A DNA stretch of 64,000 nt from Edwardsiella anguillarum (GTDB lineage: Bacteria; Pseudomonadota; Gammaproteobacteria; Enterobacterales; Enterobacteriaceae), in NCBI RefSeq assembly GCF_008801815.1, contig NZ_VZOX01000013.1, one strand, 5' to 3'. The translations under genes and the position numbers were made by a program. The notes under the pieces are model-generated. The model was not told the DNA's origin. It saw only the letters and a program-made list of their open reading frames with translations, and made no database searches. How positions within the stretch are numbered: position 1 is the first letter of the stretch; every line of letters starts with the position of its first letter. Of this stretch, positions 57,606 through 64,000 are shown one piece after another.

Positions 57606-58820
57606 ATGAAAGAATTAAATATATTTATATTTTCTGTATTAATTACCTCATTCAACGCAAATGCAACGTTCTCTCTTGTTGCCTACGATGAAAGCAGTGG
57701 AATTTATGGTGTAGCATTCGCCAGCTGTGTTTACCTACCACCTAACATAGACATAACAGATAAAGTGAATGCCCTTACACCTATTGGAACAATAACAACA
57801 CAAGCAACGGTGAACTTTAATAATATAAATTTAAGCAATGGAAAAGATATGATTCTTAGAAACGTTAGAGGGAATCAGATTCTTGAATGGCTATATGACC
57901 ATGACCAGGATGGAACTGAAGGGAGAGATTCAAGACAATTTTTAATATTAAGCAATCCATCATCAGGTCCAGTTGAGGGGTATGTGTTTACTGGTGATGA
58001 GGTTCCTTCCGTCAAAGGGAGTATCATTAGAGATAATCTTGTTATTGCTGGAAACACTCTACATTCTAATACACTGAATGCAATGCTAGACGGATATATG
58101 GAACAGCGCGATTTTTTTGTTGAAAAATTACTGAGCGGCCTTACGTCTGTACGCGATCGTGGATTGGGTGATTTGAGATGTGATGGGACATCATCTTATA
58201 CGGCATTTATAAAGATAAATGATAGAAGTTGGTTTTATAATTCGAGAGATATTGATGAGGATGCCGTAAGTGGATTGGAGAAAATAATTAATGGAAGACA
58301 AAAACCACGGGTATGCCTTAACTTAGTTTCAGGAACGGCTTTTCTTGCTAATATTGACATAAAAGGAAGCGGTCATTATGTTGGCCCATATGGCGTTGGT
58401 AGTAAAGTCTGCGATGATGCAAAACCGAGGGATATATTTACTCCCCAGCTTAATATTGTGGCAGGGGCACATAAGACATGCCCAAGTGTAGCTATAGGAG
58501 AATATACTGAAATCGTAAATTATGATGCTTGGGGAACCACGTTTTCGCCTCATTGTATCCTTAAGAACGATCATCTAGAGGTGTATGCTGACCCACATCA
58601 AAAAGGTGAATCCTTGAACATCCTTCAAGATATCTCTGATCTTAGTCAATATAATTTCTCCAAACGCATATCATCTTTCGCCATCCCTCATGGATGGACG
58701 GTACGTTTCTTCGAAGATAAGAATTTTAGCGGAAATTACTATACTCGCGTTGAGGGTGATACAGAAGCGAGCGCCTTTGATAATAAGGCTAGTTCAGTTC
58801 GCATACTCAGTCGAGAATGA
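57606..58820 (+). CDS. Secreted DUF1028 (Ntn-hydrolase-like) protein with C-terminal crystallin-like domain
   Basis: 404 aa from ATG 57606 with GAGAGG upstream. A signal peptide (LNIFIFSVLITSFNANA) would be cleaved just before TFSLVAYDESSGIYGVAFAS, leaving an N-terminal Thr as in Ntn hydrolases; this DUF1028 domain goes to about 260 with VNALTPIGTITTQATVNF and LSGLTSVRDRGLGDLRCDG. Residues 320-404 (LEVYADPHQKGESLNILQDI, FAIPHGWTVRFFEDKNFSGN YYTRV) look like a beta/gamma-crystallin fold. Very AT-rich, so foreign. Substrate unknown; the family may hydrolyse amides. Confidence 0.75.
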   Translation: MKELNIFIFSVLITSFNANATFSLVAYDESSGIYGVAFASCVYLPPNIDITDKVNALTPIGTITTQATVNFNNINLSNGKDMILRNVRGNQILEWLYDHDQDGTEGRDSRQFLILSNPSSGPVEGYVFTGDEVPSVKGSIIRDNLVIAGNTLHSNTLNAMLDGYMEQRDFFVEKLLSGLTSVRDRGLGDLRCDGTSSYTAFIKINDRSWFYNSRDIDEDAVSGLEKIINGRQKPRVCLNLVSGTAFLANIDIKGSGHYVGPYGVGSKVCDDAKPRDIFTPQLNIVAGAHKTCPSVAIGEYTEIVNYDAWGTTFSPHCILKNDHLEVYADPHQKGESLNILQDISDLSQYNFSKRISSFAIPHGWTVRFFEDKNFSGNYYTRVEGDTEASAFDNKASSVRILSRE

Positions 58821-58989
58821 TGTTTTAGGATAGCAATAATCACTTAACGTCATCGTTACTTGATTGGTGTCGCAATGTAAGTATATTTTTTATTGTTTCA
58901 TTTCTGATGTTAAATCACTTATCCTCAGATCATTACGCTTTTGTCAGTCCGACTCCCTACGGGGTGCGGGCTGACGGTTTACATGGACC

Positions 58990-59318
58990 CTGTACACGAT
59001 TCTGTGTAAATGCCCTTTCTCAGAAGTGACCGTCCCGGCGGTCACCGAACTCGATAATATAGCCGTTACGGGAGTTAGCTCCCGATTTGGGCTGATTTTT
59101 ATCGTAGCCCAAATGGTGGGACATTTCAGCGTTGAGAGCAGCCTCAACGCCGATTTTTTTCAACAGGCGATCGAACTGGCTGAGATCGTCAGGAGTTTTG
59201 AGATTTTTGGCCAGTTCGTTAGCCAGGGCCTGCAACTGTTTTTCGTCCATAAATTAACCTGCTTTTGATGTTGGATTGAACATATCAAAATCAGGTAATT
59301 ACACAAAATTATGTACAG
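58990..59318 (-). mobile_element. Internally deleted IS256-family element (MITE-like)
   Basis: Terminal inverted repeats: CTGTACACGATTCTGTGTAA (58990-59009) and TTACACAAAATTATGTACAG (59299-59318), 16 of 20 positions matching after inversion. Between them only the transposase N-terminus survives (59250 to about 59040: MDEKQLQALANELAKNLKTP, HLGYDKNQPKSGANSRNGY). The catalytic region is deleted, so it cannot move without help from a full copy elsewhere. Confidence 0.75.
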
Positions 59319-59421
59319 GCTCGATAGCACCGCTATTCAGCGCAATAACGCGACCGGGCGCACATCCCTCGGCCACCTTGTGATCAAGCGCCGCTTTTAT
59401 CCCCACTCGGAGAGCCTCGCC

Positions 59422-59703
59422 ATGCCTGAATACTTCGTCTTCTTTATTAAAGCCAAAAAACAGTCCGGTCAGCAGGACATGCTATTTTGCTGCCAGGCCG
59501 ACAGTGTACGCGTCGCCTATTCTCAACTCTACCGCGCGCTAACGGCCAGCGCTCTGCATCTGGATGATTACTTCACCCCACGCCGAACGCCGCTGCCGAT
59601 CGGTATCAAACTGCCCGCCGAAGGGAAACTCGACCGGGCGTTTTGCCGCCGCTATCACCTGGTCGGCGACCGTTGGTTAAAGCGTCCCCGCGCTGTTTGC
59701 TAA
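59422..59703 (+). CDS. Stand-alone homologue of the RecE N-terminal domain
   Basis: 93 aa from ATG 59422. MPEYFVFFIKAKKQSGQQDM parallels the RecE start MPETFAFLTKAKKKSGKPDM, and DDYFTPRRTPLPIG...FCRRYHLVGDRW parallels the rest of that domain in RecE (52325). It ends where RecE continues to its linker. It may be a modulator or a fragment from a second recE. Upstream DNA also resembles that before recE, so a segment duplication is likely. Confidence 0.75.
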   Translation: MPEYFVFFIKAKKQSGQQDMLFCCQADSVRVAYSQLYRALTASALHLDDYFTPRRTPLPIGIKLPAEGKLDRAFCRRYHLVGDRWLKRPRAVC

Positions 59704-59778
59704 GCCCCTTCCTCTGCCCTAGACACGCGGCTGACTCTCTCTTATTAAAACGCATCCCCCAGACTCTCGGAGCCCGCC

Positions 59779-60027
59779 ATGACAACCTACCTCACTATCC
59801 CGGCGTGGGCCCGGCAGGTCTATCTCGATAAGCCACCCGGTGTGGACACCGTCCGGCGCTGGATCCGGCGCGGCTATATTTATCCGCAACCCTACCGCTA
59901 CGGCGGCACCTACCGTATCCAGAGCGATGCCCGCTACCTGCCACCCTGGCAGCAGCCCACCGTTCCCGACGGCACGGCGGCGTCTACCCCCACCTTGCTG
60001 GAGAGGCTAAAAAATGGCCCAAAATAA
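59779..60027 (+). CDS. xis: Phage excisionase
   Basis: 82 aa. LTIPAWARQVYLDKPPGVDT, VRRWIRRGYIYPQPYRYGGT and YRIQSDARYLPP follow the winged-helix excisionase pattern of lambdoid phages. It overlaps the integrase start by 14 bases. It directs excision by binding near attR. Confidence 0.88.
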   Translation: MTTYLTIPAWARQVYLDKPPGVDTVRRWIRRGYIYPQPYRYGGTYRIQSDARYLPPWQQPTVPDGTAASTPTLLERLKNGPK

Positions 60028-61108
60028 CGATGACAGCGTTACGCCAAAATTACCGGACAACCTGTACTGTAAGGGCGGGTTTTTCATCTGGCGCAATCCC
60101 CTCAGTGGGCAGGAGATGCCCCTGGGCCATATCCCAAAAAGCGAGGCCGTTCGCCAGGCGCAAGAGGCCAACCAGTATATCGCCATCCAGCGACCGATAG
60201 AGGAAGCGTGCCCCAGCGTCAGCCAATGGATGGAGGAGTATCTGCGGATCCTCGGCTACCGTGGCGTAGCCGCCAATACCCTGCGCGCCAGGCGCTCACA
60301 GATCAAGGCCGTACAAACGGTGATTGGACAGAAGAGTATCGCTCAGATCACCACCCGCGACATCGCCTCGCTGCTACACCACTATGTGCTGATCGGCCAG
60401 CTTTCCGCCGCGGGTCTGATGCGCTCCTTTCTCAACGCCCTGTTTCGCGAAGCCATCGCCGCGGGCCTCATCGACTACAACCCGGTGACACAGACCCGTA
60501 CGCCGCCGATCCGGGTCAAGCGCCGCCGTCTGACGGAGACGATGCTGCTGGCCGTTTACGCGCAGGCGCTCCAGCTGGAGCCGCATAAGCCATGGTTACC
60601 GCGCAGCATTGAACTGGCGCTGCTCACCGGGCAGCGGCGGGAAGATCTCTGCGCGCTCCGCTGGCAGGATGTCCGGGAGGATAAGCTATGGGTGATCCAG
60701 CGCAAGACCGGCGCCAGGCTGGCGATGACCCTCGATCTCCATCTGCAGCTCGGTGACTACCCGCTGCGGCTGCGCGAGGTACTGGCGCGCTGCCGGATAC
60801 CGGGGCCGAGCGACTACCTGCTCAACTCCCAGCGCCCGCGCCTCAATAGCAAGCCGGGGGGATCTCTGGTGCCCGATACCCTGACTAAAGGTTTCTCCCG
60901 GCTTATGGATAAGTGCGGACTGGTTCAAGAGATCTCCCCACCCTCTTTTCATGAGATCCGTAGCCTTTCCTCACGGATGTACCAGGCGCAGTATGGAACG
61001 GAATTCTGCCAGCGGCTGCTGGGGCATAAAAACCGGCATATGACCGAGAAATACCTCGATCTGAGGGAGGCACTCTGGCAGATGATAGAGCTCCCCAAAA
61101 ACCGGTGA
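60014..61108 (+). CDS. int: Tyrosine-recombinase integrase
   Basis: 364 aa. Catalytic residues: Arg208 in LLTGQRREDL, Lys231 in QRKTG, His313 and Arg316 in SFHEIRSL, His338 in LLGHKNRH and Tyr347 in TEKYLDL. N-terminal arm-binding and core-binding parts are intact. It lies 36 bases left of attR and appears functional. It inserts the phage at the 3' end of sdsR. Confidence 0.95.
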   Translation: MAQNNDDSVTPKLPDNLYCKGGFFIWRNPLSGQEMPLGHIPKSEAVRQAQEANQYIAIQRPIEEACPSVSQWMEEYLRILGYRGVAANTLRARRSQIKAVQTVIGQKSIAQITTRDIASLLHHYVLIGQLSAAGLMRSFLNALFREAIAAGLIDYNPVTQTRTPPIRVKRRRLTETMLLAVYAQALQLEPHKPWLPRSIELALLTGQRREDLCALRWQDVREDKLWVIQRKTGARLAMTLDLHLQLGDYPLRLREVLARCRIPGPSDYLLNSQRPRLNSKPGGSLVPDTLTKGFSRLMDKCGLVQEISPPSFHEIRSLSSRMYQAQYGTEFCQRLLGHKNRHMTEKYLDLREALWQMIELPKNR

Positions 61109-61143
61109 TCGGGAGCCAGAATTGGCGGGAGACGCTTTAATGA

Positions 61144-61175
61144 CTGACACAGGAATCGTGCCAGGTCTTTTTTTA
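61144..61175 (+). other. attR core
   Basis: Exact copy of the attL core CTGACACAGGAATCGTGCCA plus GGTC and T run. Next to the integrase gene, as usual. Confidence 0.82.
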
Positions 61176-61410
61176 TTATAATAAAATCAATTTATTACAA
61201 ATATATTTCACATGAATGTATAACATTTTCCGTGTCGTTATGCTTCAAAACATCCCGTTCAAACCCATAATTATACGCAGTCTAATGAAAAGCAAACCAC
61301 CAGCGTCACTATTCCGCTTTATATGCCTGTGCCGCCCGCACATATCCAGCCTGCAGACGGCCTGAAAGGCACCGCGCGCAAAGGGTAACAGGCTATCTTC
61401 CCGCAAAAAT
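61144..61410 (+). repeat. Flanking direct repeat, right copy
   Basis: Matches 27261-27528 with scattered substitutions. It is followed not by phoX but by degraded phage sequence, so the two flanks differ after the repeat. Confidence 0.85.
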
Positions 61411-61640
61411 GGTGCTATTCGCCCTCTTGTTATCCCCGGGACGTAGTGCTTCAGATATAAAAACCCGGCATTTTCCAGGAGCGACTATTCAGGAAAATGG
61501 CTAGCCATTACCCCATGAGGTTCATGGTCAGCGTTACAGAGCTATCTCTACTCACGGTAAAAATTTTCTTGGTGCCTAATCGTCCAAATTCCCCAGGGAC
61601 AAGCCACCTAAATACGACAATCTAGTGCTCAGAATCGGGA
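61411..61640 (-). pseudogene. Degraded remnant of an older related prophage
   Basis: TTCAGATATAAAAACCCGGCAT, GGAAAATGGCTAGCCA, and CACGGTAAAAATTTTCTTGG TGCC.AATCGTC align with 38830-38990 (holin start, terminator and 3' end of the RelE/ParE toxin gene) with many changes. No ORF remains. It indicates that another phage of the same family once lay to the right of the present one. Confidence 0.65.
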
Positions 61641-61687
61641 TTAATTGATAATATGAATTCTCGGACTCATACAGGAGCAGAGGAAAC

Positions 61688-62206
61688 ATGTCAGACACCG
61701 TTCGACGCGGCGAACGCTTCGTGACCAGGCATGCCGTCAGAGTTATCCTTATCGACAGTAATCAATCCGTGTTGCTGCTCAGCACCAAGGATGCCAGCAA
61801 CCCAGACTTTATCGAATCATGGGAGGTACCCGGTGGCGGCGCGAATCCCAATGAAAGCATCCATGAAACCGCTATCAGAGAAATCCTCGAAGAAACAGGA
61901 ATCAAGCTCACCTCTGATGATCTGAGCAATCCCCTCTGGAAACGTGATGTTCTCTACTCCTACCGGGGGGAGCGCCGCCTACAGCATGAGACCATTTGTA
62001 TTGCACACATAAATAAGAGCTCGCCGCGGCTCAACCTGTCTGGACGAGAACCCTTTGAAACAGAAGACCACCAGCGATATAAATGGTGGAGCGTTAAAGA
62101 GCTGCAAAATACCCGCGCTACCCTGTACCCAAAATCGCTTGGTACCCACATTACTGCGCTCATCAATCAAAAAACGGTGGAGGAGCCAATAGAGATATGG
62201 GACTAG
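61688..62206 (+). CDS. Nudix hydrolase
   Basis: 172 aa. Nudix box GGGANPNESIHETAIREILE followed by ETGI fits GX5EX7REUXEEXGU. The rest (RHAVRVILIDSNQSVLLL, FETEDHQRYKWWSVKELQ) fits the fold. It hydrolyses nucleoside-diphosphate-linked compounds; the precise substrate is unknown. A GAGG site is upstream of ATG 61688. Just outside attR, beside phage debris, so likely accessory. Confidence 0.88.
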   Translation: MSDTVRRGERFVTRHAVRVILIDSNQSVLLLSTKDASNPDFIESWEVPGGGANPNESIHETAIREILEETGIKLTSDDLSNPLWKRDVLYSYRGERRLQHETICIAHINKSSPRLNLSGREPFETEDHQRYKWWSVKELQNTRATLYPKSLGTHITALINQKTVEEPIEIWD

Positions 62207-62235
62207 ATATTTCTGGCGTTATATTTTAAAAGAGG

Positions 62236-62880
62236 TTGTCAGGGCTCTGTAGACGGGAGGATGTCATCGTCGATGAAAACAGCGTTCATCTTGGATGCGC
62301 TGGTGCAGGCGCGCTGGATCCGTCGCCCCTCAGGCACCATTGGGTCACCTCCACTCCGGCGTATTCCAGGCTGGGATTATACCGCTCAGCGTCACCGCTC
62401 GAAAAAACCAGTATTGTCGCGCGTGACGAATCCCCCAAGGCAGACACTTCCGCAGAAGGGCTCGTCGCACTGCGCCGGCTTTTGATAAAACAGGCACCAT
62501 CACCACAGGGAATGCCGCGAATCTACGATAGCGCGACGGCGCCAGCGGTGATGGAAGAGACTGTCGCTGGCGGTAGGATTAAAACCGCTGGCGTGGATTA
62601 GACGCTATGCCAACGCCGACACCACACCAGCATTCATGGGAATGGGCCCCGTGCCGATCACGAAAAAGGTGCTGCAGCGCAATAGGCCACCGTTTTCCGA
62701 TATCGATCCGATTGAAGCCCATGAAACCCATGAAGCCTTCTCTTCTCCGCACGATTCTTGGCCGTCGGTAAAACACTGAGGGTTGATCCGCAGCAGGTAA
62801 ACGCTAACGGTGGCGCAATCGCGCTGGGTCACCCATTAGCGCCAGCGGAGCATGAGTTTGGGGGACACGAGTTTATGCAC
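62236..62880 (+). pseudogene. Thiolase (acetyl-CoA acetyltransferase) remnant
   Basis: Pieces in different frames: REDVIVDENSVHLGC, AVMEETVAGGRIKT, WIRRYANADTTPAFMGMGPV-like sequence, IDPIEAHETHEAF, then FLAVGKTLRVDPQQVNANGG AIALGHPLAPA, the last being the thiolase C-terminal signature with HP. The 5' half with the active-site Cys is absent. Inactive. Confidence 0.75.
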
Positions 62881-63306
62881 GGCCCGCAGGAGACCAGACG
62901 CTGGGGCGGACAGAGGAGGGCCTCCGCTATGAGCATGGGTCCCCTCCTATCTGACAAATAAGCGAAATAGCGCAGCCCGTATTCACCCCATTCATGCTTA
63001 TCTACACGTCTATAACAGCACGCTACAACAACATACGCGCCAAGGCGCTGGCAATATATCTATGCTGGAGCAGGAGCGGCATTGCTGATAATCTGTTCAA
63101 CGGGTGTCGTCTGTAAGCATTAACGGCAACCGATACAAAAATGATACACAGAAAAAGTTTGAACAATGCCGTCCGGCATATAACTAACACCACCCCCATC
63201 CATCGTTAACTGACTGACTCCGGAAAAAATTTATTCAACGCCTGCAAAGAAACGGATTGTTGATTTAGCTTAGCGCGGATAGTGTGAAGATATGAAAGGT
63301 CAAACT
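62881..63306. other. Intergenic region before the LysR gene
   Basis: No supported gene. Contains the LysR promoter region and a TTTATTCAACGCC motif at about 63229-63241, too short to name as an IS end. Confidence 0.4.
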
Positions 63307-64000
63307 ATGATACAAATACAACGTCCTATACCCAATTTAGAATTAGATCTGTTACGCACTTTCATTGCGGTAGTTGAGGGAAATAGCTTTGCCGCGGCTG
63401 CCGAATCAGTACATCGTACGCAGTCTGCTATCAGTCAACAAATGCAGCGCCTGGAGTCTCTCATCGGTAAAGAACTCTTTGCCCGTAGCGGCCGAGGAAA
63501 ATCATTGACCGAGCATGGCGTGAAAATGCTGGGTTATGCCCGCCGTATCTTAAACCTAAACGACGAAGCATGCCTTTCATTAATGTACGACGATGTTGAT
63601 GGCGTGCTGCGTATCGGTTCACCGGATGATACGGCCAACACAATCCTGCCGGAATTACTGGCTCGCTTTTCAAAAGCTTATCCGCGACTGATCATCGAAA
63701 TCGTGGTTAAACGCAGTCCTTTCCTGATGGAGATGCTCAAAAACGATGAGATCGATATGGCAATCTCTACGGCGGAATGCACTGATTACTCAGGGTTTAT
63801 TTTACGTTCTTCACCTTCTCTATGGTTCTGTGGCCTCAATTACAAGTTTGTCGCCGACACGCCACTGCCGCTGGTCTCGCTGGATGAACCCAGCACCTAC
63901 CGTAACATGGCTATCAACCACCTGGAGCGCGCTGGTATTCCCTGGCGGATTGCTTATACCGCGACAACCTTATCCGGTGCCAGGGCCGCCGTTGCGGCCG
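63307..64000 (+). CDS. LysR-type regulator, LrhA/HexA-like (runs off right edge)
   Basis: From ATG 63307 (AAAGG 7 bases upstream; an ATG at 63292 is also in frame). The helix-turn-helix is NSFAAAAESVHRTQSAISQQ and MQRLESLIGKELFARSGRGK. The effector domain VDGVLRIGSPDDTANTILPE and NYKFVADTPLPLVSLDEPST fits the LrhA/HexA/PecT group, which controls motility and virulence factors. C-terminus outside the window. No partner operon is visible. Confidence 0.85.
   Translation, partial: MIQIQRPIPNLELDLLRTFIAVVEGNSFAAAAESVHRTQSAISQQMQRLESLIGKELFARSGRGKSLTEHGVKMLGYARRILNLNDEACLSLMYDDVDGVLRIGSPDDTANTILPELLARFSKAYPRLIIEIVVKRSPFLMEMLKNDEIDMAISTAECTDYSGFILRSSPSLWFCGLNYKFVADTPLPLVSLDEPSTYRNMAINHLERAGIPWRIAYTATTLSGARAAVAA

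Noticed and set aside
63229..63241. TTTATTCAACGCC as an IS5-type end
   Set aside because: Too short and without a partner end; chance match is likely.

Overview
The window looks like the chromosome of an enterobacterium, most probably Edwardsiella. It has the conserved order prc-proQ-yebR(msrC)-yebS-yebT, the small RNA SdsR (RyeB), a tetrathionate reductase locus and a YcgJ/PliG-like pair. The genus is an inference from gene content and cannot be proven here; the species is not assignable. Core DNA is GC-rich, and several AT-rich genes stand out as recent arrivals.

Left part (1-11 kb): the 5' end of a secreted GH18 chitinase with three near-identical N-terminal modules, an RpiR regulator, and the prc/proQ/yebR/yebS/yebT block, all intact. 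From 11 to 20 kb lies a ruined ttr locus. ttrB is intact, but ttrA and ttrC carry stop and frameshift mutations, and ttrS and ttrR survive only as ends on either side of an insertion. The insertion holds IS91-family transposase debris around an AT-rich, effector-like gene of unknown function, plus a duplicated piece of the neighbouring DUF134 gene. From 20 to 27 kb are a PliG-like lysozyme-inhibitor candidate, a YcgJ homologue, a broken Ail/Lom outer-membrane gene and a large autotransporter.

From about 27.26 to 61.17 kb lies a defective lambdoid prophage inserted in the 3' end of sdsR. The integrase and excisionase are at the right end, and a 32-bp core is repeated at both ends. Each core is followed by about 270 bp of near-identical sequence, and degraded phage DNA continues to the right. 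This points to repeated integration at one site. Reading leftward from the integrase, the element has RecE/RecT, replication and antitermination genes, lysis genes (holin, endolysin, Rz/Rz1), terminase and portal. It then stops in a truncated scaffold; head and tail genes are missing. Small terminase, portal and dnaB are broken or truncated, and no CI/Cro region is visible.

The prophage carries clear cargo: a PhoX phosphatase at its left end, two toxin-antitoxin pairs, a 15-repeat type I-E-like CRISPR array without cas genes, an Abi_2 (AbiD/AbiF) protein with two RxxxxH (HEPN) motifs beside the array, and a STAND NTPase with a nuclease-like N-terminus and TPR-like C-terminus sitting where the immunity region should be. 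It also has a secreted DUF1028 protein joined to a beta/gamma-crystallin-like domain. The most interesting reading is a dead phage kept as an anti-phage defence island that can perhaps still excise.

Right of the prophage (61.2-64 kb) are older phage debris, a Nudix hydrolase, a decayed thiolase and the start of an LrhA-like LysR regulator.
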